A stretch of DNA of 64,000 nucleotides. Source: Zygaena filipendulae (taxonomy: Eukaryota; Arthropoda; Insecta; Lepidoptera; Zygaenidae). Numbering within the stretch: the first letter of the stretch is position 1; each line of letters begins with the position of its first letter. The notes under the pieces are model-generated. The model had not been told where the DNA came from. It did not search any database and was given only the letters and a program-made list of their open reading frames with translations. This document shows positions 23,405-34,200 of this stretch, one piece after another. The stretch lies in NCBI GenBank assembly GCA_907165275.2, contig OU015653.1:4370001-4434000 (forward strand), in the 5' to 3' direction. The translations under genes were made by a program, and so were the position numbers.

Positions 23405-23567
23405 AAGTATAGGAGAATGTTTTTTCGTATTAATGTTATACTTATTATGTAAAAAATTAAAAAAGCATCTTACTTGAAAAGCAGCAGAACTTTAAAGGTT
23501 GAGTCACGTGACGTTGTGTGCTTACCTGTAACAAAAACAATGAATGATTCATAACATAACAATATTG

Positions 23568-23803
23568 GGACGCAGATGAGCAATAACATGTTAACCCACA
23601 AAATTAAGTTTTTTATTCAGAACGATTTATTGAGAGTTAGAGAACGTTTTTTAATTATGTGTTTACCTTATTACATTCTTTAAATATGTAACTATAAATA
23701 TTGAACGTAAAAAATGTTGACACAAAATGGCGCTATAATTTTAAAACACGATTTACTCAAAATTTCTCCAGTGTGGGTTAACACACTATTGCTTATCTAT
23801 GTC
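23568..23803. mobile_element. MITE family C, copy 2
   Basis: Same ends and interior as 17746-17979 (GACGCAGATGAGCAATAACA at the left, TTGCTTATCTATGTC at the right). The target duplication is not clear here. The 63-codon open frame inside is a by-product and is not conserved as coding sequence. Confidence 0.84.
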
Positions 23804-24029
23804 CATTTAAGCATTTTAAATACACATTACATACATATTATATCTAAATACCTTCTGTATTTCCACGAAGATGTTTACTTATACGCTCGAGAATCTTATC
23901 ACTAAACCTTTTTAAAGCTGAGTTTTTTTTTCTATGTATTTTGGAAATCCCCGTGACGTAACTACGTAACAATTAACAAAGTGGTAGTTTCACTAATTCA
24001 GGTCATGCAGCCATCAGAATCGTACTATT

Positions 24030-24150
24030 AGATATACGTAAATTTATAAATGCGATTATTGTAAGTTTGTTCGTTTGTTACGCTTACACGCCTTAACCAC
24101 TCGACCGATCATCATGAACGTTGTCATGGTTACAGAAAAGAAAAGGAAGT
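24030..24150 (+). mobile_element. Helitron 5' half
   Basis: It keeps AATTTATAAATGCG, the GTTTGTTCGTTTGTTACGCT tract and the ACCACTCGACCGATCATCAT block. The 3' half with hairpin and CTAG is lost. Confidence 0.65.
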
Positions 24151-24469
24151 ACCTACTGTTCTCGAAGGATAGAAAATTGATTGACAAAATCTAAATTAAT
24201 GTCGAAATTATCGGATGCACTTTAAACGACCTTTAAATGTATCAACTTTCACTGTGCTCTACTTAGTAGTGTAGTAGGTACGTGAAGTAGGTATTGTCGT
24301 GGCAGGACAATAGCGATCGCACTTTCACACACCCACACCCGCGCCCTGCGCCGCGCCGCGCCGGTACCGTGTACGATGTGCGTGTCATTCATCGACATCA
24401 TCAACAATCGTCCATGAATGACTCTATACCACTCTGCACTGATAAAATCCATCGCATTATCAATAAAAC
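24151..24469. other. GC-rich patch, no gene recognised
   Basis: 24320-24370 is rich in CCGCGCC words and contains a short CAC-rich run. Opposing open frames (24249-24491 minus, 24294-24566 plus) overlap there. Neither has a known domain, so both look like compositional artefacts. Confidence 0.35.
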
Positions 24470-24512
24470 AAGCTGTATCCCACGGTTTCACCCGTCCGGA
24501 ACTCAGCCTTTC
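24470..24512 (-). mobile_element. Helitron 3' hairpin fragment
   Basis: AAGCTGTATCCCACGGTTTC followed by ACCCG matches the 3' terminal hairpin region of the family. The body is absent. Confidence 0.5.
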
Positions 24513-25209
24513 AATTTTATGAAATCCACTACGCCCTACGACGGTATAGCTCGTGGTATCGTATAGCTATAGTTATAAGAACACACTGCTCCACATGGAG
24601 CCACAGATACGTACAGAAAAGAACAGTGTAGCGTCTGCACGGCCGGAACATATAAAAATGAGGCATTGAGTTCACCATTTGTCCTTTATTTTGTGCCACA
24701 AAGTATAAAATAGTGAAATAAAAAAACCTACTTAATCATTATAATAACGTCTTTAGTCATTTTTGCTCCGCGGTGATATGAACAACACTCAACGGTGATT
24801 TTGTAGGTTCCTACACCTGTATAAATAGAATAAGTAATACCTAAGTGTACCTATGTTGCTCTATCTATGGTATTTTAAACTTTCCATCCATTTATGTAGC
24901 TAATTTTATCTATTTTTCTTTATCATTATAATAACAGGTATACCTATATAACTTATAATACCTTAAGCTGGTAAGAATTTCTTTCATTTTTACCCGCTGT
25001 AATACGGATTACGGACTCTTCAAATGTACCTAATTAAAAATATATTCATATAAGTCACTTTTCCTTTTTCATCATACTAGTTCAAGGAAAAAGGTGTCGG
25101 TAGGTACCTAGGTATTTTTAATTTTACCGGAATTCAGCAACTACCAACTACGCGGTCTGACAGTTTTGAGCCAATTATTTTATTATTGCTGTCTTAAGTT
25201 ATTATTCAA

Positions 25210-25346
25210 TCGAGCAGTGCACAGTCAGCAGCGCACTCCCTGCGGGAACAAAGTGAGCCTGGTTTGCCTTCAAAGCCCTTAATGCGGCACCACCTTGGCC
25301 ACTGGCCTTCCGTCTTTAAAAAGAATTTAGCGACCATGTTTCAGGG
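25210..25346 (+). other. Possible first coding exon (weak)
   Basis: A mixed-composition stretch ends with CGACCATGTTTCAGG and a consensus donor GTAAGT at 25347. The ATG (25336) is in a good initiation context and would give only MFQ before the donor. It could be a real short first exon or chance. No protein similarity is available. Confidence 0.2.
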
Positions 25347-25352
25347 GTAAGT

Positions 25353-26255
25353 ATGTACATCATGATTATAGCGTAACAGAAGTGAGATGAGATGATCATA
25401 ATATTAATAAGATGCTATCGCTATTAAGTTTACAAAAGTTGGAAATTAAACCCTATGGCAGTTAGCACCCATGTTAATACTATGCGATTAGTGATAACAT
25501 AAGAAAGCAATTTTGAAGCAGGCACCTATAAACTTCTAATTAAAATTCAAAATACTGGCATAAGATCGTCGATTTGAGTTATTTATTTACAGTTTCCTTG
25601 ATAAAACCAACCGTCAATTAATGGTTCACTTCGTATCAATAGCAGCGATAGTAAGTTATTTATTAAAATGGTAGATATTTTTTTTTTATCGACGAACTAT
25701 TCCGTTCAGCAAACATTGGCTTTAACCCACTTTTCATTATTGCAACATCAAGTCTGAGGATGTGTATCAGCATTTCGACAGTCGCAAATGCTTACATAAA
25801 GAAATTTTGAAAAAACTTCTGGCAAACAATACGCGTTGGTATGTATGTATACATTGATTTATTTTTAAATGAAATCCAAAATCCATTGGCGAATAAATAT
25901 TAGCCCTTTTTAATATTTTGGCACATGCACCTAGGTACTCATGATGGTACCTATAATTTTCGCTAACGTAATTAATACATCAGGAAATATAGACAAAAAA
26001 CTTGTTTTAATATGCTACGATTTCAATTTAAAGTACTTACCATTTTAAATAATGTATTGCTAACCTGTAGTGTACGTACATAACCAGAGAAATATAAATA
26101 TAGTTACTCTAAAACTTGGTTACCTTTTACAGGTGTTACAATAATAAATTCATTTCAGTATTATAGGTACTTCTATAAAATCATAATCATATTCAGATAT
26201 TCCAATTATATATTTCATGTAAAAATCAATCAATTCAAAATTATTATTTTAGCTA
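25353..26255. other. No gene recognised
   Basis: AT-rich sequence without repeats shared with other parts of the window. Confidence 0.5.
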
Positions 26256-26425
26256 CTAGCTATTCCCCGCGGTTTCATTCGCGTTATTTTCGGAGTTTCT
26301 GAGGGAATTCCGGGATAAAAAGCACCGTATATCGTTCTCTGTACCCTTGAAAACGTGTGTGCAGAATTTCATGACGATCGATCGAGTAGTTAAGGCGTGA
26401 AAGCGTAACAAATAAACAAATTTAT
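26256..26425 (-). mobile_element. Helitron, 5' end lost
   Basis: Starts CTAGCTATTCCCCGCGGTTT and contains GGGATAAAAAGCACC and GGCGTGAAAGCGTAACAAAT. The terminal TATAATATTAGTAGGA block is replaced by unrelated A-rich sequence. Confidence 0.78.
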
Positions 26426-26678
26426 ACAAAAAATACTGCAACTCAATCGATTAGCGCAGTGAATGCCAAAAAAACCCGCGCACTTTAGTAAGATAAATTA
26501 GCGGAACAAAAGCTACAAGGAAGCTGTCTTAAAATATCGTTTTCCTCTAAAGAAAGTTTAACAAATCTAACATAATACGACTCTGCCAGCTAGTAATTAG
26601 CCATTTAAGAGATAATAGAAATTAAAACAGCATAGAAGCAAACTCGCTTTCACGGAGAACGGAGAGCTGATTGTACTC

Positions 26679-26698
26679 GTGTGTGTGTGTGTGTGTGT
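26679..26698. repeat. (GT)10 microsatellite
   Basis: Perfect GT repeat followed by ATGTGGGTATGTATGTAT. Confidence 0.9.
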
Positions 26699-26879
26699 AT
26701 GTGGGTATGTATGTATTGCAGTCACGACTCACGCCACAGAAACACGTGCAGTGAGTGCAGTTTCGAAATATACTGGAAATAGCAAAATTAATTTAGTTGA
26801 CACTTAAAATATTATACAGAAAAAATAGCCAAAGTAAATAAAGTTTAAAGTCTCGATTTGTAAGTTTTTTATTTCACCT

Positions 26880-27389
26880 TAAAACTGTAATAGTAGATTA
26901 GTAGCCAAGGGCTGTAAGGCATCAATTACAGCCCGAGATAGGGCGCCTATAGTTCGAGGGTGCAATTGATGCTTACACCCGAGGTAACTACTCTGCTTTA
27001 CATCTCGATTGTCAGGTAAGTAGAAAAAACCGGCATTACAAGAATAAAACATTCTATTAGTTAAAATTTATAGTGAAATGAGAACAATTTTTTTCAAGAT
27101 CGAAATTGAGCTTCGCCGTTCGATATTTAAAATTGATAACTATTATACTCATACGAAGACAAGGCTGAATAGCGAAGCGACCTCTTTTGTCATTGGGCTG
27201 AATGCATGATGTCTATTGCCAGTATGATGGTTAGATGTACGCGAACTTTTTAAAAGAGTAAAGAGTTTTTTTATTGCTTACCGCCCTAGGGCTTTTCTAG
27301 TTACATTATTACCCTAGAGCGCTAATTGGTCACCTAAAAGTCCCATTTGGGGGTAATAATACTTACCGAATATGAGAGATGTAAAAACA
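26880..27389. other. Unclassified sequence with paired motifs
   Basis: It holds the near-symmetric pair GGCATCAATTACAGCCCGAG (26919-26938) and CTATAGTTCGAGGGTGCAAT then TGATGC (26948-26973). A second set of CCCTAGGGC-type words lies at 27285-27320. It looks like an eroded transposable element, but the borders are not visible. Confidence 0.4.
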
Positions 27390-27560
27390 GTTACGGCCGC
27401 ACTCAGATTCGTTTTAATGATTAGTTAATTTTAAGTAAAGATTTTAAAAACCAAACTGCCGCAATCAGAGACGTTGATTATGTTGCATTGGCATTTCACT
27501 AATTAAGTTAAATGCCAATTAACATTAATTTAATGAACGTCTCAGAGTGCGGCAGTTTTG
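27390..27560. mobile_element. MITE family F, copy 2
   Basis: Starts GGCCGCACTCAGATTCGTTT and ends AACGTCTCAGAGTGCGGCAG. It shares the ATTAACATTAATTTAATGAA core with 23236-23404. An extra internal copy of a terminal block (ACTGCCGCAATCAGAGACGT) suggests internal rearrangement. Confidence 0.78.
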
Positions 27561-28147
27561 TTTGTCGTGACGGGGTGTAGTGGGGGTGCACCTAAATACC
27601 TTGGAAATGCCAACCGTCTGAAATCTGACGGTTTTTACAATTTTACGGTACCTACCTTATTACATTGCACTTCTATAGAGTTATCTTTAGAATGAATACA
27701 TCGGTAAATCTATAGGAAGAGTCGATGAACGCTTATACCAATCAAGGTCACATTATAAAAAGTGTTTAGCACGAGGAATTAAGTAAATCAATGGGAATTA
27801 GTCATGTTTAATAAAATATAGGTAGGTAAACATATTGAATTTTTTCGAGGAAAATTTTGTTACGTATGTTTAAAATCGTTAAATTATTATGGCTCTATTC
27901 GAAATGCCGATGTCTTAATACCTACTTTGGGAGCATAATTATACATAAAGTCCAAATATATTCGGTTGTTTAATAAATTAAAACATTTGATACAAAGTAA
28001 CAAAATAATTCTAATATCTCAAGTAGGTACATAGACACAATACCTGCCATACGTACAAAACAATGACAAAGTTATCTCCGGCTGTGTCTCCAAGTCTCCA
28101 GTTTGTAATATTACAGTTATTCGCTTATTAGATGACAGATATTCGAC
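27561..28147. other. No gene recognised
   Basis: AT-rich DNA. It includes a small perfect inverted repeat (CCGTCTGAAATCTGACGG, 27609-27626), otherwise featureless. Confidence 0.5.
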
Positions 28148-28656
28148 CAGGGTCCTGATTCACTATGAACAAGAACAACAATATTTCTTGCCCTTGTTTG
28201 TTTGTTTGTTACGCTTTCAGGGCTAAACGGCTAAACCGATCACCACGAAATTTTGCATACACGTTGTCAAGGGGACAGAGAAGGACATAGACTACTTTTT
28301 ATTCAGGAATTCCCACGGAAACTCTGAAATTAACGTGGAAGAAACTACAATAAATTTTGCATACTACCTACACGCTGTCAAGGGTAGGCACAGAAAAAAT
28401 ATAGGTTAATTTGTACCTTCTTTTATCTCGAAATACCCGCGGGATCTCCGGAACTATTGCGAGTAAAACCGCAACACCTAGTATGATTCAATCCCAAACG
28501 TTTAACGTGCCGATGACAAAAACAGTGACGAATAATTAGTGTTCTGTATACCATAAGAAACGTTGTCTGTGTATTTTTATGTAGTGAAATTTCTTTAGGA
28601 AATCCATTTTTGGCGCGTTATCAAAACGCGTCATGTTATGTTCATAGTGGATCAAG
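28148..28656. mobile_element. MITE family D, copy 2, split by a Helitron
   Basis: The left end CAGGGTCCTGATTCACTATG and right end GTTATGTTCATAGTGGATCA belong to family D. The interior AATCCCAAACGT...CATAAGAAACGTTGT matches 6964-7188 in reverse. The copy is interrupted by the Helitron at about 28190-28481. Confidence 0.78.
28190..28481 (+). mobile_element. Helitron with internal duplication
   Basis: It contains TTTGTTTGTTTGTTACGCTT, then two successive bodies, each beginning AATTTTGCATAC and ending in a G/C-rich end block. The final CTAG is at 28478-28481. The second body reads ATACCCGCGGGATCTCCGGA. It is nested in MITE D. Confidence 0.78.
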
Positions 28657-29029
28657 ATTAATATAGTAACAATTGTAACAATTCTATATGATATGAAGGT
28701 ACCTAAGTAGCACCGAAGTTATGTGAAACGAAGATACGATCACTTCTATTGCTCACTTACCTACATAGCCCCGGCCTCCGATCGGAAACCCCAACAATAG
28801 GAACAAAAGAGTGAGCCACTAGTCAGTCCAGTCCGAATCGATTGTTTTCGTTGAATGAGACAATGAATGCATTGCGCAGAGACAGATCTGAGAGACAACC
28901 ATCTTATTGCATCACTTAGAAATCGATTTGAAAATGTTGTAATAACATACATACCGGATTTGCTATCGCCGGCCGCCGCTGATCTGAGTTTACAATATGA
29001 GGTTCACATTTCCACAATTCACTTCATTA

Positions 29030-29216
29030 TCGTAACTATAACAGCAAAATGTGAGTTTGTTTGTTTGTTAGTTTGTTACGCTTTCACGCCTTACCTGCTC
29101 AACAAAGCACCATGAAATATTGCATACACGTTGAAAAGGACACGGTACTTTTTACCCCGTATAATTTCCGCGGAAACTACGAAATTAACGCGGGTGAAAC
29201 CGCGGGGAACAGCTAG
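29030..29216 (+). mobile_element. Helitron, complete copy
   Basis: It begins TC after A at 29029, carries GTTTGTTTGTTAGTTTGTTA, and ends ACGCGGGTGAAACCGCGGGG then AACAGCTAG (29213-29216), followed by T. Both junctions fit insertion between A and T. Confidence 0.85.
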
Positions 29217-29375
29217 TACTATTATTTATTATACTCTTGAGTAAAATTCAGCATTGAAAGTAGCTTTATTAATTACACTTTAATAAGATTTAACAAAAGT
29301 CAAAGTGTTATCTGTGCTGTGATGGGTAAGCTGATGGGAATTGGGTTTTTCTAATCGATTGTATCTTATCATAAT

Positions 29376-29415
29376 CTATAGGTACCTACTAATATTATAA
29401 AGCTGAAGAGTTCGA
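29376..29415 (+). mobile_element. Helitron 5' end fragment
   Basis: TATAGGTACCTACTAATATT followed by ATAAAGCTGAAGAGTT is a typical start of this Helitron group. The rest of the 5' flank of the BEL element (to 29497) is not recognisable as Helitron. Confidence 0.55.
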
Positions 29416-29502
29416 TTGTCATCTTGGCTAAGGGGGCTGAAATGGCTTCATCAAACGGCGCGGCGTGTAACGTACAACGCAAAGTTTTGCAAATGTGGAT
29501 CC

Positions 29503-29930
29503 TGTCGCGAATGCGAGTTTGTAAATATTTGAATATAAATTTTAATATGGTCACGTGGGTAGAATATAAAATAATCTTATGAAAGAGGGGAGGGCACAAG
29601 ATGGCGATTATTACCGGCGCCAGAGCTGTGTGTCCGTCACAAAAGGTATACTACGCTGGATAACTCGTGAGTTTCATTATTTCATTACTCCTTATCATAT
29701 CTGACCCCTTTATACTGACTATGTCCATGTTAATGTGGTAATTGAGATGGCTATATATTATGCGAGGCTAAAAGGGGCGGCTTAATGGGGAGAAGGGTGG
29801 CCGTTGGGGGCTTCGGCCCACGATTACATCTCTTACTAACTTAGCATGGATGTCATAATTTATATGTATCATTTAAATAGCGAAGCAGATTATCTCATAT
29901 CTTGCCAATGACATATTCGATTTGGCAACA
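29503..29930 (+). repeat. 5' LTR of the BEL/Pao element
   Basis: 428 bp, TG...CA ends, matching 36397-36824 base for base as far as I can compare by eye. It should hold promoter and polyadenylation signals. A TATATATTATGCGAG stretch (29752-29766) is one possible core-promoter element, but this is a guess. Confidence 0.96.
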
Positions 29931-29948
29931 TGGTGGAGATGCTGGGAT
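29931..29948 (+). other. Primer binding site
   Basis: TGGTGGAGATGCTGGGAT directly follows the LTR. It begins TGG, complementary to the CCA end of a tRNA whose 3' end would read ATCCCAGCATCTCCACCA. I do not assign the tRNA species. Confidence 0.8.
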
Positions 29949-29973
29949 CTGATCTCATGACATAGTAAGAATT

Positions 29974-30161
29974 GTTTTCACTAAAGAAAACACGGTTGGG
30001 ATTTCAATAAAGAAATCAAAGTTTTCAGTAAAGAAAACACGGTTGGGATTTCAATAAAGAAATCATAGTTTTCAGTAAAGAAAACACGGTTGGGATTTCA
30101 ATAAAGAAATCAAAGTTTTCAGTAAAGAAAACACGGTTGAGATTTCAGTAAAGAAATCATG
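29974..30161 (+). repeat. Four 47-bp tandem repeats carrying eight hairpins
   Basis: Each unit holds two perfect 6-bp stems with 6-base loops: GTTTTC-AGTAAA-GAAAAC (first copy ACTAAA) and GATTTC-AATAAA-GAAATC (last copy AGTAAA). Stem positions: 29974-29991, 30000-30017, 30021-30038, 30047-30064, 30068-30085, 30094-30111, 30115-30132 and 30141-30158. They are spaced by ACGGTTGGG and AAA/ATA. The array lies just downstream of the primer binding site, where retroelements often keep packaging, dimerisation or insulator sequences. Confidence 0.93.
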
Positions 30162-30188
30162 GATATAAGTAACTTTGTCATGGTGTGG

Positions 30189-30275
30189 GTCTTCAAAAGA
30201 AGACATGGTTTTCAAAAGAAAACATGATGCCAAAAGGTACCTATCAAAATACGAGATAAGTTTTCATATGAAAAC
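30189..30275 (+). repeat. Three further hairpins in the BEL leader
   Basis: Perfect stems with AAAA or ATAT loops: GTCTTC-AAAA-GAAGAC (30189-30204), GTTTTC-AAAA-GAAAAC (30208-30223) and GTTTTC-ATAT-GAAAAC (30260-30275). The stem differs between copies while pairing is kept. Confidence 0.9.
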
Positions 30276-30998
30276 GGGCGGCGGAAGATTTTACAAAATG
30301 AGTGCACTCGAAAGCAATTTAGTTTCCCGCCAGTTGGGATAAGCAATATCGCCAACACATTTAAAAACAAAATGCGTTCGAAAGTTCGGATCCTCTTGTG
30401 AAAGCAGGATAAAGTGACACATAAAAGCTAAAGGGTAAATGAAATGGAGTATCGCTGCGTCTCTTCGATTAATTAATTATGTTGGCAGCAATGTTCAAAG
30501 GAAGCTTGATTTTGAAGTTTTTGATTGGTTCGCGCTCCGATCGGTTCCGCTTAACTTGCTTGCATCGGTTCCCCATACGTGAATAACTATTTTTCAACTA
30601 ATGAAGGTACTCTCGGTGAAATGTTTTTTGTGCGCTTGCGTCTGAAATAATTTTATGCAAAATAGTGTTGGTTGCCTCAGATTGGGTTTGTGTCAGTTCC
30701 TGAAGGCTTGTGGTGAGTTTTATTCACAAGTACAATTGGAGTCGTACGTAATTTTACCAAAATATCTTCTTAAACTTTACCGGTATGAAATGGCGTCGAA
30801 AGATTCCGAATCAATTTTACTTCAAAGAAAGAACCTATTTGTAATATAACATCTTATTCTCATGGAAATTTTCCTCTTATTATAATCTATTTAAAATAAA
30901 AGCATACGTTATTCAGATTTATCCTAAAATCGCTAGGTAAAGGTAGTCCACCCACAGATCTTCGGCTGGCGGCGTCTGTCCGTCGGTTGAGAAGCGTA

Positions 30999-31110
30999 CC
31001 CTCAATACCTGTTATATATATGTTTAGTTGTTCTATACGTATGCTGTAAATCTTTGTGTTGTGTCAAATAAAGTTTTTTTTCAATTTCAATTTCAATTTT
31101 CAATTTCAAG
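30999..31110 (+). repeat. LINE-like 3' end inside the BEL leader
   Basis: CCCTCAATACCTG...GTCAAATAAAG followed by a TTTCAA-type simple repeat tail. The first 80 bp match the fragment at 21071-21150. The tail and the AATAAA are typical of a non-LTR retrotransposon 3' end. It sits about 110 bp before the gag-pol start, in sense orientation. Confidence 0.65.
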
Positions 31111-31218
31111 ATAGGTCGAAAAGTAGGTAGGTACTTAATTACTGTTTTACGAAGTTTGTCAAACGGTTATTTTTTGCAGAGTTAACGCGGTGGGATAGTA
31201 TAAATTACATGACTGATC

Positions 31219-34200
31219 ATGTCCTCCCCGGAACAGAACCATGACAGTCGCATGGCTAGAATTAACCTGCTCACTGATCAACTGAGACTAGTGGTGGAAC
31301 AATGCAAACTTTTCGATAAAGATAATTTTTGTCCAGTGAAATTTAATATATTCAAAAGACGGCTGTCTCTTTATAATACAGAGGTCAAAGACTTCATTGG
31401 GGAAGTCTCTGTGGAGTCTGTTAATTATATCACAATGTTTCAACTGGAGTGTGAAGACCTCATGGCAAATCTGGAGCTGCTTGCGGGCAACAATTCTAGA
31501 AAAGGAATAACTGATCAAAAGGCTGCAAAGCTGCCTACCATTGAACTTGCAAAATTCGATGGAGACATTCTCAAATGGCAGGAATTTTATGACATTTTTT
31601 GTTCTAATATTGATAATAGAGATCTTAGTGATGTTGATAAAATGTTATACTTAAAATCTGTTTTAGAAGGTAAAGCTAAGGACGTAATTGAAGGTATTCA
31701 AGCTACTAATGTCAATTATAAGGTAGCGCTGCAAACACTTAGAGATCGGTTCGGTAACAAATCACTTCTCATTGACTCACACTTCACAGCACTGCAAAAC
31801 ATTAAGAAGTGTAGTGAGGATATAGGAGAATGTAGGAGAACATTGAATGAGATTGAACGCCATCTAAGAGTTCTTAGTGCACTTGGTGAAAATACCTCTG
31901 GCAATTACCTACGGTCGGTAATTTTAAATAAGTTCCCAGAGCAACTTAAATATGAGATCAACCTTCGGATAAAAGATGAAGAGTGGACGGCAGACCTTAT
32001 TAGATCTCATTTGGATATCATCATCAAGGCTAAAGAAACATCAGATATTCGTGAAAGAGATGAGCATTTTACCACAGAAACTTTGATGGCTACATCAGAG
32101 AGGAAAAATATCAATCCCAAAAGGTATTCAAACAGAAAGAGGACAGCCCTAGCTCAGACTCAGGAAGAGACTCCAGTAAAGAAACCCGGTCTTAAACCAT
32201 GTGCTTTCTGCCAAGAACTACACTACAATGACAATTGTTCGTTGACCCTGAAACAGAGAAAGGAAAAGCTCAAAGGAAAATGCTACATTTGTTTAAGAGT
32301 TGGTCACATTGCACAGAGGTGTAAGACAAAGAGGCGGTGCTTCTACTGTAAGAAAAAAGATCACAATAGAGCCATTTGTGAAAAACAGCCGACGGTGGGG
32401 ATTAATAACCCTACTAGTACTATGGTGTGTTCCGAAACTTATTTGCAAACTGCAATTTTAAATGTTAAAAGTGTTCGAGTAGATTCGGGCTACATTCGGT
32501 GTAGAGCTCTTCTCGATACTGGCAGTCAAAGAAGTTATGTCACCTGTGATATAGCTAAACGGTTACAGTTGAAACAATTAGAGAAAAACACTTTGTCTAT
32601 TTACACATTTGGTTCATCTAAACCAAAAGAGATCAACAGCCCCATTGTGGAATTAGAGTTGATCACTAAAATCGGTATGAGCAAGAACATACAAGCTAAT
32701 GTTATACCTTTTATTACAGAACGCGTAAAGAACAATGAAACCCTGGTGAATTTGATTAAAGACAAGTTTAAGAATAAAATTGATATTGCGGATGATTGCT
32801 CCTTGGGCACAAAAGTTGATTTATTGATTGGAAATGATTATTATTTTAGCTTTGTAAAAAATGAAAAATTACTTATTGAAGAAAATTTATTTTTGATTAA
32901 TTCTGATTTTGGATGGCTTATCTCTGGGAAGTATATAAAAGGTAAAAATGAAAATCAAGCACTGAGTATGATAACATACTCTTATGAGGCTTCTCATGCT
33001 CTGAATAACAACTTTGTAGAGCCAGACCTGCCATTAAAAGAGAACATGATAGGTCAAATGTGGGAATTAGAAGCATTAGGTATAACGGATTCTCCGAAGT
33101 CAAAGAGAGATGAAGAAGCAGTTGAGAACTTCAATAAAACTGTTCAAATAAGAGATGACAGGTATTTTGTGACTTGGCCTTGGATTAGTTTCCCACCTGA
33201 CTTGCCAACAAATTTTGGCTTGGCATACGGCAGGCTATGTAATCTAGTTAAGAGGCTTGATAGTCAAACTATCAAAGAATATGATTGCATTATAAAAGAG
33301 CAAATACAAAATGGCGTTGTGGAAGTCATACCTGGTCAGTTATATGAAACCAACAAACAGAAAATACCGCCGATACATTACATTCCTCACCATATGGTTC
33401 GTCAAGAAGGAAAAAGGGGACGCATCGTCTATGATGCATCAGCAAAAATAAAAGACCACCATAGCTTGAATGAGTGTCTCTACAAAGGTCCACCTATGTT
33501 AGAGGATCTGACTGCCATGCTGATTAACTTTAGAACACACAAAATAGGAATAACTGCTGATATTGAAAAGGCGTTTCTTCAAATTGGCCTGCAAGAGACT
33601 GAACGAGACGTAACACGTTTCCTATGGTTGGCCGATATCAAAGAGGATGCCTCTCTTGAAAATCTAGTCCATATGAGATTCTCAAGAGTCCCATTTGGCA
33701 TTGTCTCCAGTCCATTCTTGCTTACAGCCACCATTAGGTACCACATGACGAAGACAAGTCCCGAACTCCTGAAAACTATAGCAAACAAGTGTTATGCTGA
33801 TAATTTAGTGTCGGGAGCAAGTACAGACACTGAAGCATTTCAATTATTCAAACAAACCAGGTCTGTCTTTCAGAAACTGTCAATGAACATTCGTGATTGG
33901 ACATCCAACAGCAAGGAGCTGATGGAAAAAATACCACGAAATGTCCAGGCAAAGGACATTGCAAAGGTCAAAGTTCTCGGATTGATATGGGACACAAACA
34001 ATGACTTGTTGCAGTTAAAACCCAATAAAATCATTGAAGAAGCAACAAAGGGTGTGCACAGTAAGAGAGGAGTGCTTAAGGTCCTCGGGTCAGTGTATGA
34101 TCCTTGTGGGTTAGTTGCACCAATCTTACTGCCAATCAAGTTATTTTTGCAGGACTTATGGAAAAATAAAATCAAATGGGACACATCACTTTCAGATGAC

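Noticed and set aside
29974..30161. Regular repeats resembling a CRISPR array
   Set aside because: The 47-bp units are nearly identical throughout with no variable spacers, and they lie inside a eukaryotic retrotransposon leader.
30655..30849. 64-codon frame in the BEL leader as a separate gene
   Set aside because: No domain, and it is not in the gag-pol frame. The leader sequence around it is low in coding signal.
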